A stretch of DNA of 32,677 nt from Acholeplasmataceae bacterium (GTDB lineage: Bacteria; Bacillota_I; Bacilli_A; ML615J-28; CAG-698), in NCBI GenBank assembly GCA_012839485.1, contig DUNF01000053.1, positions 1 through 32,677 on the forward strand. The letters run 5' to 3'. Position numbers and translations under genes: made by a program. Position 1 is the stretch's first letter. Each line of letters begins with the position of its first letter. Below the pieces are notes generated by a model. That model was not told the origin of the DNA. It worked only from the letters and a program-made list of their open reading frames with translations, and searched no databases. Shown here one piece after another: positions 14,401-22,604 of this stretch.

Positions 14401-15961
14401 CATATCTAGTTATCAAATCTTTGTTTGGTGTTACAAAGATTGTTTTTTCATTTTTGTACTTTACAAATGATCCTTTTTGACCAGCTATTTTATTTACATT
14501 TTTTACTTGAGTATAAATAACAGCCACATTGCTACTATTTTGCGCTTTTGAGAAGTATGCAGCAAAGTTAGCGGCAATTTTAAAATCTTCCAAAAGTAAG
14601 TTATTCCCTCTTAAAATTATATGAGATCCTGGATAGTCTTTTACATGAAAGAAATAATCATCTTTATTAGCGAGTTTGTGAGTAACAAAACTATTTTGAA
14701 AATTATTTTTGCCTAAATAGATGAACTTATTATCGCCCAAAATATAAGTACTATATTTAGGTTTTTTTAAATCTTTTTCATCTTTTTTTGTGATTTTTCT
14801 TAAGCCTAATTCCAAGATTGTTTCATTGATACTATTATAATCAAAGTAGTCTAATTGTGATTGGATATCTTCGTAGTATAAAATATCAAGTTGAGTTTCT
14901 TCGATTTGTTTTTTGACATAATCAATACTTCTTTTAGCTTTTTTGTATTTTTTAAAGATTTGGTCTAAGTTTTGACTTGGAGATAAAAGAGGATCAAGTT
15001 TAATTGTAATTTCTTTATTAGTATAAAAGTTATTGGTAGTTAGCTTACTCATTCCTTTTTTAATTTGGTGAAGGTTTGCTTTTAGAATATTACCAATTTG
15101 CTCATATTCTAGATTATTATATGCTTCCTCTAATTCTTTTTCTTGTTTTCCTTTTTTTCTTCTTAACTTAGCTAATTCTTTATCTAAATGATTAGAAAGT
15201 AGTTTTAAGTCATTATTTATGATAGATTGGTTTTTGAAATTTTGAAAGTAAGACTCTAGTAATTCTGATAGTGTAGAAAAATACATTCTATTACCTTTTA
15301 GGTGTTTTAAATCAAAACAGTAGAAGTATGTTTTATCATTATCTATAATTACTGGTTTAACTTCATTATTTATAACATTCAAATCATTTTGGTATTGAAT
15401 TTCTTGAAAAAGTATTTGCGATATACCTTGATAGTTATTTGTTTTTGTAAGGATATTTGTTTTGTATGGATTTATTTGATTTGAATCCATAGGTTCATAT
15501 AAAGTATTTTTAAGTAAAACTCTTTTACTATCTAATGAAGTAGGTAGTAAGATTTCTAAAATTTTGTTTTCTTTGTTTACAATAATTAAATTATAGTTTC
15601 TGCCAAAGGCTTCAAAAATTAGTTTATATTTTTCTTCATAGCCTAAATCGTCAAATGAAGAGATTTCTAATACGATGATACGATCATTTTCAATTTGATA
15701 GATATCAGTAATAACTGCTTTTTCAAATAGTTTTTTTAAGACTTTAGAAAAGTTTGATTGATTATCAATTTTTACTAGTGATTGTTTTGTAAGTAGTACA
15801 TGAGGGTTATTTGATAGCAAGTAAAGTAATTCTTGTTTATTCGACAAGCTAAAAGAAAAGTCATATTTGTTATAAAAATTGACTTTGTTTATTCTTGTAT
15901 TAATGATTTTTGTTTTTAATTCTTTAATTAGACTTCTAATAAATACGCCATCAAAACTCAT
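14387..15961 (-). CDS. rqcH: Ribosome quality control protein RqcH (NFACT family)
   Basis: RqcH binds stalled 50S-peptidyl-tRNA complexes and adds C-terminal alanine tails that mark the nascent chain for degradation; older annotations call the family fibronectin-binding protein. The NFACT-N domain holds the Asp-Arg pair needed for tRNA recruitment (Asp93-Arg94 in ENDRIIVLEI). A coiled-coil middle (about 255-360) is followed by the NFACT-R domain with GKNNFQNSFVTHKLA and DDYFFHVKDYPGSHIILRG. It is 524 residues, a little shorter than the usual 560-570. The ATG follows a weak AAGGTGAG site. The gene stands alone on the minus strand between the two lectin paralogues; in many relatives it lies near gmk and rpoZ, as it nearly does here. 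Confidence 0.93.
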   Translation of the reverse strand: MSFDGVFIRSLIKELKTKIINTRINKVNFYNKYDFSFSLSNKQELLYLLSNNPHVLLTKQSLVKIDNQSNFSKVLKKLFEKAVITDIYQIENDRIIVLEISSFDDLGYEEKYKLIFEAFGRNYNLIIVNKENKILEILLPTSLDSKRVLLKNTLYEPMDSNQINPYKTNILTKTNNYQGISQILFQEIQYQNDLNVINNEVKPVIIDNDKTYFYCFDLKHLKGNRMYFSTLSELLESYFQNFKNQSIINNDLKLLSNHLDKELAKLRRKKGKQEKELEEAYNNLEYEQIGNILKANLHQIKKGMSKLTTNNFYTNKEITIKLDPLLSPSQNLDQIFKKYKKAKRSIDYVKKQIEETQLDILYYEDIQSQLDYFDYNSINETILELGLRKITKKDEKDLKKPKYSTYILGDNKFIYLGKNNFQNSFVTHKLANKDDYFFHVKDYPGSHIILRGNNLLLEDFKIAANFAAYFSKAQNSSNVAVIYTQVKNVNKIAGQKGSFVKYKNEKTIFVTPNKDLITRYEKRN

Positions 15962-15977
15962 AATCTCACCTTAATTT

Positions 15978-16006
15978 ATTTTACCAAAAATTTACTTTAT
16001 TTGCAA
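15978..16006 (-). promoter_or_regulatory. Promoter of rqcH
   Basis: Minus strand: -35 TTGCAA (16001-16006), 17-base spacer, -10 TAAAAT (15978-15983). It is arranged back to back with the promoter of the second lectin gene, 7 bases apart. Confidence 0.7.
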
Positions 16007-16013
16007 TTAAACC

Positions 16014-16041
16014 TTGAAATATGAAAAAAAAGTTGTATACT
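16014..16041 (+). promoter_or_regulatory. Promoter of lectin copy 2
   Basis: -35 TTGAAA (16014-16019), 16-base spacer, -10 TATACT (16036-16041). Because it covers the upstream in-frame ATG at 16021, the true start must be the next ATG at 16063. Confidence 0.7.
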
Positions 16042-16062
16042 TATATAAATAAGGAGCGGAAG

Positions 16063-17466
16063 ATGAAAAAGAGCATTGATTTAATGAGTTATATTATTAT
16101 GTTTATTGTTTTATCTTTAGGTATTGTTAGTGTTACAATAAACAAAGATACAATAAAAAATAATTCAGGTAATGATTCTAGTGTTGAAGTAGAACCAAGC
16201 GATGATGAGCAAATACCTATTAAACCTAAAGTTATTGAAGATGGTAAATATTTAATTTTCAACTCACAACTTAAAAACTACTTACAAGTAGATGATGATG
16301 ATTTTCTAAATCAATACTTAAAAGATCAAGCTATTTTAGAGTTGTGGCCTTATAGTGGCGAAGAACACCAAATCTGGGAATTTACGCACTTATACAGCAA
16401 TGTTTATAAAATCATTTCCCTAAATAGTAGAAAGGCATTAGCTATTCCTAAAGGTAGTGAGAATAAGCGAGGTATTAATTTAATTCAAGAAGAGTATATA
16501 AAAATTCCAAGACAGCATTGGCAAATTAAAGAAGTCAATGAAAATGAATATAAAATATATCCTTTATCTGCAAGAACAGATGATGAAGATTGGGTTATGA
16601 AGGCTAGTCGAAGTGGTGCTATTGATGGAAGAGAAGTAAAACAATATCGCTATACTGATGATGATAATGGTTTGGATTTATGGAAACTTTTCCCAATTTT
16701 ACCTACATCTGGTTCTGAAGTGGAATATGAGCCAGAAGAATGGAATAAAAGCCCTATCATCCAAAATACTAATTGTTATAGCTATGCGTTTAATTTTCAA
16801 GCATTTTATGCTGATTCTTTAGAAAGTGGTGTTCTTATAGATAAAATAATGTGTACGGTAGATCCAGGTTGTTTAGCAAACTTTTTAGAGATTTTACCTG
16901 CCAGAAGTCCATATAAAGATGGATTAAGAGCTGAACTTGTTTTGGAAAATGTTTTAGAAGATGCAGAAGCTGCAAAATTCAATTTTAATGAGATAGACAA
17001 ATATGAATCTACTTTAGAAGGTGAGTACAAAGTTGCTTTTGCAATGGATAAAGATAACCGTGATTATCATTGGTATAGACAAAATCCTGATGGTAGTTGG
17101 TCGCATAAAAGAGGCAATAAGGAAGTTACTAATCTTGATGCTTCTGGTGTTTTAATCTTTGATCCTGATATAGCAGATAAGTTTTATCCTGGAGAGTTAA
17201 TTGATGGCAATCAAAAAAGAACTTATGATTATGAAATTATTGGTTATTATAGCGTTACACCATTAAATATTTTTTATGATGAAGAGGATACAATTATTTT
17301 TGATTTCGGAGTTAGTGATTTTGAAGAACCAGATATACCACTAATTGAACTAAAATATTATGAATTTTATAGAAATTTTTCTTTAGATCATGAAGAAGAA
17401 TTACCAAAGTTAAGTTACCAAAACTTAACTTTTTTATTAGAATTTAATGAAACCATTAACATTTGA
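16063..17466 (+). CDS. Membrane-anchored or secreted RICIN protein with C-terminal Cys/His domain, copy 2
   Basis: This is a paralogue of the 11953 protein. The start ATG at 16063 has an AAGGAG site six bases upstream; the earlier ATG at 16021 lies inside the promoter. The N-terminal hydrophobic segment (about 8-26) lacks a clear AxA cleavage site, so it may stay membrane-anchored. An acidic linker (about 38-58) leads to a beta-trefoil (about 58-212) with QIW (103-105), QHW (152-153 with Gln151) and DLW (205-207). The second domain keeps NCYSYAFN (Cys238), DYHWYRQN (His336) and DGSWSHKRG (His348); the second cysteine of copy 1 is serine here, so Cys238 is the likelier catalytic residue. About 30 extra residues at the C-terminus are encoded across a terminator-like hairpin. 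Function is unknown. Confidence 0.8.
   Translation: MKKSIDLMSYIIMFIVLSLGIVSVTINKDTIKNNSGNDSSVEVEPSDDEQIPIKPKVIEDGKYLIFNSQLKNYLQVDDDDFLNQYLKDQAILELWPYSGEEHQIWEFTHLYSNVYKIISLNSRKALAIPKGSENKRGINLIQEEYIKIPRQHWQIKEVNENEYKIYPLSARTDDEDWVMKASRSGAIDGREVKQYRYTDDDNGLDLWKLFPILPTSGSEVEYEPEEWNKSPIIQNTNCYSYAFNFQAFYADSLESGVLIDKIMCTVDPGCLANFLEILPARSPYKDGLRAELVLENVLEDAEAAKFNFNEIDKYESTLEGEYKVAFAMDKDNRDYHWYRQNPDGSWSHKRGNKEVTNLDASGVLIFDPDIADKFYPGELIDGNQKRTYDYEIIGYYSVTPLNIFYDEEDTIIFDFGVSDFEEPDIPLIELKYYEFYRNFSLDHEEELPKLSYQNLTFLLEFNETINI
17406..17435 (+). terminator. Terminator-like hairpin inside the 3' end of lectin copy 2
   Basis: Perfect 11-bp stem AAAGTTAAGTT / AACTTAACTTT with 5-base loop ACCAA, running into six T residues (17430-17435). 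It ends 31 bases before the stop codon at 17464-17466. Confidence 0.7.
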
Positions 17467-17491
17467 CAATCTATTCTTTTTTAGGTATAAT
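17463..17491 (+). promoter_or_regulatory. Promoter of gmk-rpoZ
   Basis: Perfect consensus: -35 TTGACA (17463-17468), 17-base spacer, -10 TATAAT (17486-17491). The -35 overlaps the stop codon of the preceding gene. Confidence 0.93.
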
Positions 17492-17515
17492 AAGTGGTAA
17501 TATGAGGCGTGTTTT

Positions 17516-18136
17516 ATGAAATTGGACGATAAAGGAATTTTGATAGTTTTATCTGGACCAAGTGGTGTAGGTAAAGGGACAATTAGAAAAGCTTTATTTG
17601 AAATGGAAGGACATGATTTAATTTACTCTATTTCGATGACTACTAGAAAACAAAGAGCTGGCGAAGTTGATGGCAAGGATTACTTTTTTGTGTCAAAAGA
17701 AGAATTTGAAGAGAAAATCAAAAATGGTGAGATGCTTGAATATGCGGAGTTTGTTGGGAACTATTATGGAACACCGCTTAACTATGTTAAGGAACAACTT
17801 AATGAAGGTCATGAAGTTGTTTTAGAAATTGAGATTCAAGGTGCATCGCAAGTTAAATGTAAAATGCCTCATGCTGTATTTATTTTTATTGCTCCACCTA
17901 GCCTAAAAGCTTTACATGATCGCTTGACTAGTCGGGGAACTGAATCAGAAGAGCTAATTCAAAAACGTTTTGATAAAGCTTTGAGTGAGATGCATATGGC
18001 ATATATGTATGATTATATCGTAGTTAATGATGATATTCATAATGCAGCTGAAAAAATAATGACAATCATTAGGGCTGAACATGCTAGGACAGAAAGAACA
18101 ATACATGGTTATAAAAAACTTTTGGAGGAGGAATAA
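17516..18136 (+). CDS. gmk: Guanylate kinase
   Basis: Gmk converts GMP to GDP with ATP. The P-loop is GPSGVGKGT near residue 14, and the GMP-binding stretch SMTTRKQRAGEVDGKDYFF starts near 40; the YGTP segment near 84 and the IEIQGA segment near 106 follow. Length is 206 residues. The last base of its stop codon is the first base of the rpoZ start. It is expressed from the consensus promoter at 17463. Confidence 0.96.
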   Translation: MKLDDKGILIVLSGPSGVGKGTIRKALFEMEGHDLIYSISMTTRKQRAGEVDGKDYFFVSKEEFEEKIKNGEMLEYAEFVGNYYGTPLNYVKEQLNEGHEVVLEIEIQGASQVKCKMPHAVFIFIAPPSLKALHDRLTSRGTESEELIQKRFDKALSEMHMAYMYDYIVVNDDIHNAAEKIMTIIRAEHARTERTIHGYKKLLEEE

Positions 18137-18387
18137 TGAAAAAAGAAAAGAATATTGGTGAAGGACTAAGATATCCACCAATTGATGCTTTATTAGATAA
18201 AAGTAAGAGTAAGTATGTTTTAGTTTTAGGTGCAGCTAAAAGAGCTAAAGACTTAGAACATGGCGATGCTGAAGAATTATTAGAAGATCCAGTAAATAAA
18301 AAATCTTTGGGTTTGGCTTTAGAAGAAATTTATGAAGATCAAATTACAATTTATGATAGTACTAATGAAGAAACACTTGGGAAATAA
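18136..18387 (+). CDS. rpoZ: RNA polymerase omega subunit
   Basis: Omega helps fold and stabilise the beta' subunit of RNA polymerase. The N-terminal RYPPIDALLDKSKSKYVLVLGAAKRAKDL region is diagnostic, with the conserved arginine-rich helix, and the C-terminal SLGLALEEIYEDQI matches the Bacillota form. At 83 residues it is slightly longer than the Bacillus protein. Its TAATG overlap with gmk suggests coupled translation, and the stop codon lies in the terminator loop. Confidence 0.9.
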   Translation: MKKEKNIGEGLRYPPIDALLDKSKSKYVLVLGAAKRAKDLEHGDAEELLEDPVNKKSLGLALEEIYEDQITIYDSTNEETLGK

Positions 18388-18399
18388 GTGTTTCTTTTT
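18368..18399 (+). terminator. Terminator after rpoZ
   Basis: Stem AAGAAACACTT / AAGTGTTTCTT (11 bp), 7-base loop, then T residues. The rpoZ stop TAA touches the loop and the right arm. Confidence 0.9.
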
Positions 18400-18448
18400 A
18401 AAATATAAAAGTAAAAAATAAGGCAAGTAGTTATTATATTAGTAGTAG

Positions 18449-18477
18449 TTTATTTTTTTGATAAAATATGGTAAAAT
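18449..18477 (+). promoter_or_regulatory. Probable promoter of the ROK kinase operon
   Basis: -35 TTTATT (18449-18454), 17-base spacer, -10 TAAAAT (18472-18477). Other A/T-rich -10 candidates lie nearby, so the exact site is uncertain. Confidence 0.45.
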
Positions 18478-18500
18478 ATAGTAAAAGGAGGACTATTCGT

Positions 18501-19367
18501 ATGTTAATTGGAGCAATTGAAGCTGGTGGTACTAAATTCAAATGTGCTGTAGCAACATCAAGTGGTGTTATCTTACAAGATACTACTATTAAAACAACTA
18601 CAGTTGAAGAGACGATGGAAAAAGTAATCAAGTTTTTTCTTGCTTTTCCGATTAAAACGATGGGTGTTGGTTGTTTTGGCCCGATTTGTTTAGATCCTAG
18701 TGATGAAAGATACGGGATGATTTTAGATACACCAAAGAAGATTTGGGCTAATTATAATATTCTAAAGGCATTAAAAGATGCTCTTAAATGTAATGTCAAG
18801 ATAACTACTGATGTCAATGCCTCAGCTTTTGGTGAGTACTATTATGGCTATAAAAAGAAATTTCAAAACTTAGTTTATGTAACGATAGGTACGGGAATTG
18901 GTGGAGGAATTGTATATAATGGAAGTTTAGTTCAAGGTCATCATCATCCTGAAATAGGTCATATGACTTTAAAAAGAGATTCTAATGATAGCTATCCTAG
19001 TACTTGTCCTTTTCATAGTGATTGTTTTGAAGGATTAGCAAGTGGTATTAGTTTAGATAAAAGATACAATTTAAGCTATGATGAACTAGCTAAAAGAGAT
19101 GATTTATTAAGAAGAGAAGCTAATTATATCGCTCAAGGAATATATAATTTATATCTAACATTTGCACCTGATAAAATAATTATCGGTGGTGGAGTTAGTC
19201 ATCAAGAAAAGCTACTTCCTTTAGTAAGAGAAGAATTTGAAAAATTAAATAACAATTACTATACATATAAAGCAGTTAAAAGTGTTGATGAGTTAATTGT
19301 AAGTCCTACTTTAAAAGATAACTCAGCTTTATATGGGGCAATTGCTTTAGGGGTGATTGAGAAATGA
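18501..19367 (+). CDS. ROK-family fructokinase-like sugar kinase
   Basis: ROK kinases phosphorylate free sugars; this one most resembles the fructokinase/mannokinase branch (YdhR/GmuE/ScrK types). The ATP motif AIEAGGTKFKCAV opens the protein. A second phosphate motif is VTIGTGIGGGIVYNG near residue 133. The zinc site of the family is visible as HPEIGH followed by the CPFHSDCFEGLASG segment near 173. Length is 288 residues. The start ATG at 18501 follows AAGGAGGA (18485-18492); an in-frame ATG at 18468 overlaps the promoter and is rejected. The stop overlaps the priA-like start. The ROK gene sits where coaBC is usually found between rpoZ and priA. The substrate is inferred from family only. 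Confidence 0.85.
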   Translation: MLIGAIEAGGTKFKCAVATSSGVILQDTTIKTTTVEETMEKVIKFFLAFPIKTMGVGCFGPICLDPSDERYGMILDTPKKIWANYNILKALKDALKCNVKITTDVNASAFGEYYYGYKKKFQNLVYVTIGTGIGGGIVYNGSLVQGHHHPEIGHMTLKRDSNDSYPSTCPFHSDCFEGLASGISLDKRYNLSYDELAKRDDLLRREANYIAQGIYNLYLTFAPDKIIIGGGVSHQEKLLPLVREEFEKLNNNYYTYKAVKSVDELIVSPTLKDNSALYGAIALGVIEK

Positions 19368-21664
19368 TGTTCGCAGAAGTTTTAGTTGACGTTAGAAATG
19401 CTAATACTGATACTTTATTTACTTATGAGATTCCTAAGCATTTTGAATCATATGTAGATATAGGAAGCAGAGTATTAGTTGAATTTGGATCTCGTCAAAT
19501 TATTGGTTATGTTATTAGAATTAGTGATGAAACTTCATATTCTGGTATGATTAAGGAAATTTTAGATGTTTATGATTTTGATAAACAGCTTACTGAAGAA
19601 CAAATTGATTTAGCTAAGATAATTTCAGATGAAACTAAAAGTTTACTTGTATCTTCTTTAGATCTAATGTATCCAGCATTTTTAAAAACTAAATATCGTA
19701 AATATTTAAAAGTGGTTCATTTAGAAAAACTAGATAGTAATGTAGCGATGCTTTTCCAAGGAAAATCAAAAATTGAATATAATAGTTCAATGCTTGATTA
19801 TAGTAGTCAAATTGCTAGAGAACTTAAAAAAGGAAACTTAGCTATTGAATATAACCACTATACTTATGGTAAAAATAAATATCAAAATATTTATTTTGTA
19901 AGCAAGAATAAAGATATTGAAAATTTAACAATCAAAAGAAAAAGGATTATTGAATATGTTTCAAATAATCCTGGTCAAACTATTGAAGAAATTAGTTTAA
20001 ATACTAATTCTAGTCATTTTTTAATTAATGATTTAAGAAAAGATGGCTTTTTAGAAGTAAGAGAAGTTATTAAAGAAGAAGATAATTTAAAGAAATTTCA
20101 AGCATCTCAAGTTACTTATAATCCTTTAGAACAAGATATTAAGGCAAAATATGAAGCTAATAAAAATAAACCTTATCTTTTAATAACTGATGATTTAGAG
20201 TTTAAGTATAAATTTTTAGAAGATGTTATTTCTAAAACTATTCTTTTAGATAAACAAGTGTTGATTTTAACAAAATCAATTATTCAATCTTTTGAAGTTT
20301 ATGATTTTTTAGAAAAAAGGTTAATTAATGCTAGGGTTTATTGTTTCAATTCTTCATTAAGTAACAATGAATATTTTGACAATTACATGCAAGTTAAGAA
20401 AGGTAATGTAGATGTAGTTGTAGGGACTATTTCTAGTAGTTTCTTACCTTTAGAAAAATTAGGTTTAATTGTGATTTTTGATGCAAATGATACTGCTTAT
20501 ATCAATGAGCAAAATCCTAAGTTTTCTACACTTAACGTTTTAAAATGGAGAATGGAATATCATAAAGCTGAACTAATATTAGTCAATGAAACTCTAAGTG
20601 TAGATGACTATGATAATTATTTAAAGAACAATTATATTTTATTAGAAAATTTAAAGAAAGAAAATGATAAATATACTTTAGTTAATTTAAGAAAAGAGAT
20701 AGCTAGGGTTAGTCCATTAATTTCTAACACTCTAAAGGAAAAGATTCAGGTTGCATTTAATAATAAAAAGATGGTAGCTTTAATTTTAAATCAAAAGAAT
20801 TATAGTGAAATGGTAATGTGTAATAATTGCTCTGAAGTTATTAAGTGTCCTAGTTGTAAGATAAGTTTATCTTACAATAAAAACAAGAATGAATTAAGTT
20901 GTAATTATTGTGATTATAAAGTATCTTATTCTAATTTAAAATGTCCTAGTTGTAATAGTAGCAAGTTAAGTTTCTTTAACTTAGGGCTAGAAAGTTTAGA
21001 AGAGGATTTAAAGAAATTTTATCCAGATAAAAAGTATTTATTGATTACTGCTGAGACAATGAGTAACTATAGTAAATATAGTGAGGCAGTACTAACGATT
21101 GAAGAACAAGCAGTAGATTTTATTATTGGGACTAATTTAGTTTTTGATTTACTTAATTATCCTAATATTAGTTTTGTAGCTTTAATTAACTCTGATAATA
21201 TTTTAAATTACGGAGATTATCGAGCGGCAGAAACTTTGTTTTTAAATATTGTTAAGGTATTAAATAAAGATAATTTGGGTTTAGTCTTACAAGGATATAA
21301 TTTAGATCATTATAGTATCACTTTAGGATTAAAAAATGATTATCAAAACTTTTATTTTCAAGAGATAAGGCAAAGGAATGCTTTAAATTATCCGCCAAAA
21401 TTAGAGATAATGAGATTAATTATTGGTGGTGATTATAGTAAGAGATATCATGCAGCTTACTATTTTCGTAAAGTATTTAGAAGTCTTTTTACCGATAGTG
21501 AAATATTAGGGCCTAAATATACGAGGAAATATCAAGGTATGCAATTAATAATTAAAACTAATGATTTTGAAAAGTTAAGTAAATTAATTGAGGAAGTAAA
21601 AGAGAAGTTTAAAAAAGACAATTTAGAGTTTATATTTGAAAGACATCCAAAAACTCTTTATTAG
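19364..21664 (+). CDS. priA: PriA-like primosomal protein lacking helicase ATPase motifs
   Basis: The family is clear from the N-terminal DNA-binding region (VDVRNANTDTLFTYEIP, residues 8-24), eight zinc-binding cysteines (486/489, 495/498, 513/516, 527/530), the DYRAAE segment (618-623) and the end of the protein. The ATPase core is degenerate. Where Walker A (GVTGSGKTEVY) should be, around 272-282, the sequence reads LLITDDLEFKY. The DEEH box is DAND (373-376). GTQMxxKGxDF is GTNLVFDLLNY. The QVAGRAGR motif VI is replaced by NIVKVLNKDN. Length is 766 residues, with an open frame and a good ribosome-binding site, so it appears to be under selection. I infer a structural restart factor that recognises forks and recruits DnaD or others without unwinding DNA. 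Confidence 0.88.
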   Translation: MMFAEVLVDVRNANTDTLFTYEIPKHFESYVDIGSRVLVEFGSRQIIGYVIRISDETSYSGMIKEILDVYDFDKQLTEEQIDLAKIISDETKSLLVSSLDLMYPAFLKTKYRKYLKVVHLEKLDSNVAMLFQGKSKIEYNSSMLDYSSQIARELKKGNLAIEYNHYTYGKNKYQNIYFVSKNKDIENLTIKRKRIIEYVSNNPGQTIEEISLNTNSSHFLINDLRKDGFLEVREVIKEEDNLKKFQASQVTYNPLEQDIKAKYEANKNKPYLLITDDLEFKYKFLEDVISKTILLDKQVLILTKSIIQSFEVYDFLEKRLINARVYCFNSSLSNNEYFDNYMQVKKGNVDVVVGTISSSFLPLEKLGLIVIFDANDTAYINEQNPKFSTLNVLKWRMEYHKAELILVNETLSVDDYDNYLKNNYILLENLKKENDKYTLVNLRKEIARVSPLISNTLKEKIQVAFNNKKMVALILNQKNYSEMVMCNNCSEVIKCPSCKISLSYNKNKNELSCNYCDYKVSYSNLKCPSCNSSKLSFFNLGLESLEEDLKKFYPDKKYLLITAETMSNYSKYSEAVLTIEEQAVDFIIGTNLVFDLLNYPNISFVALINSDNILNYGDYRAAETLFLNIVKVLNKDNLGLVLQGYNLDHYSITLGLKNDYQNFYFQEIRQRNALNYPPKLEIMRLIIGGDYSKRYHAAYYFRKVFRSLFTDSEILGPKYTRKYQGMQLIIKTNDFEKLSKLIEEVKEKFKKDNLEFIFERHPKTLY

Positions 21665-21674
21665 GAGGAATGAT

Positions 21675-22604
21675 TTGAAAATTATATTTATGGGAACACC
21701 TGAATTTGCTGTTCCAGTTTTAGAAGAAATAAATAAGCATTTTGAAGTGGTGCTAGTAGTGACACAGCCTGATTCAAGAATTAGAAAAAAAATCGTTTAT
21801 AGCGAAGTAAAAATGAAAGCTTTAGAGTTAGGCTTGCCAGTTTTTCAACCTCTTAATATCAATAAAGAAAAAGATTATATATTAAATACAGAATGTGATT
21901 TAATTGTTACGGCTGCCTATGGCCAATTTTTAGGAAAAGCAATTTTAAATCATCCAAAGATTGCAGCAATTAATTGTCATGGGTCATTACTTCCTAAATA
22001 TCGTGGTGGAGCCCCAATTCAAAGAGCAATTATGAATGGGGACAAAGAAATCGGTGTTAGTATTATTTATATGACTAGCAAAATGGACGCAGGTAATATT
22101 CTAGCCAAAAAAGGAATTTCTTTACCTTTAGAATTGGGAGAAAAAGAAGCATTTGATGTTTTAAGCAATTTAGGTGCTAAGTTGATAGTTGAAGTTATTG
22201 AGAAACTAAAGCTAGAAAAACTTATTGGGGAAGAACAAAATGAAGAAGAAGTTACTTTTGCGCCGATTATAAGCAATGAAGACGAACTTGTTTCTTTTGA
22301 AAAAGAAGCTTATAAGGTGTATAATAAGATAAGAGCAATTAATTATTCTAAAGGTGCTTATTTTAATTTCAAGGAAGAAGTTTATAAAGTTTATCAAGCT
22401 AAACTGTATTTAAATAAAAAAGGTAATCCTGGAGAAATTATTGAGATTACCAAAGATGAAATAATTATTGCTTGCAAAGAAGGTGCAATTGGTTTATTAC
22501 TAATAAAACGCCAAGGTAAAAATACAACTCCAGTTAGAGATTTCTTAAACGGAAAAGGTAAAGAAATTTTTAAAATTGGAGAAATAATAGGAGGAGAAAG
22601 ATGA
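21675..22604 (+). CDS. fmt: Methionyl-tRNA formyltransferase
   Basis: Fmt formylates initiator Met-tRNA using 10-formyl-THF. It opens with KIIFMGTPEFAVPVLEEI. The catalytic Asn-His-Asp set is visible in INCHGSLLPKYRGGAP near residue 105 and TSKMDAGNIL near 135, and a C-terminal tRNA-binding domain follows from about 205. Length is 309 residues. The start is TTG at 21675, correctly spaced from AGGAGGA (21663-21669); the frame runs farther upstream into priA, but that extension has no ribosome-binding site. GlyA in this window makes the one-carbon units used here. def, often adjacent, is absent. Confidence 0.94.
   Translation: MKIIFMGTPEFAVPVLEEINKHFEVVLVVTQPDSRIRKKIVYSEVKMKALELGLPVFQPLNINKEKDYILNTECDLIVTAAYGQFLGKAILNHPKIAAINCHGSLLPKYRGGAPIQRAIMNGDKEIGVSIIYMTSKMDAGNILAKKGISLPLELGEKEAFDVLSNLGAKLIVEVIEKLKLEKLIGEEQNEEEVTFAPIISNEDELVSFEKEAYKVYNKIRAINYSKGAYFNFKEEVYKVYQAKLYLNKKGNPGEIIEITKDEIIIACKEGAIGLLLIKRQGKNTTPVRDFLNGKGKEIFKIGEIIGGER

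Noticed and set aside
16021..16062. Earlier ATG for lectin copy 2 at 16021
   Set aside because: It lies within the -35/-10 region, and the ATG at 16063 has a well-placed AAGGAG site.
18468..18500. Earlier ATG for the ROK kinase at 18468
   Set aside because: It overlaps the likely promoter, and the family begins at the LIGAIEAGG segment after the ATG at 18501.
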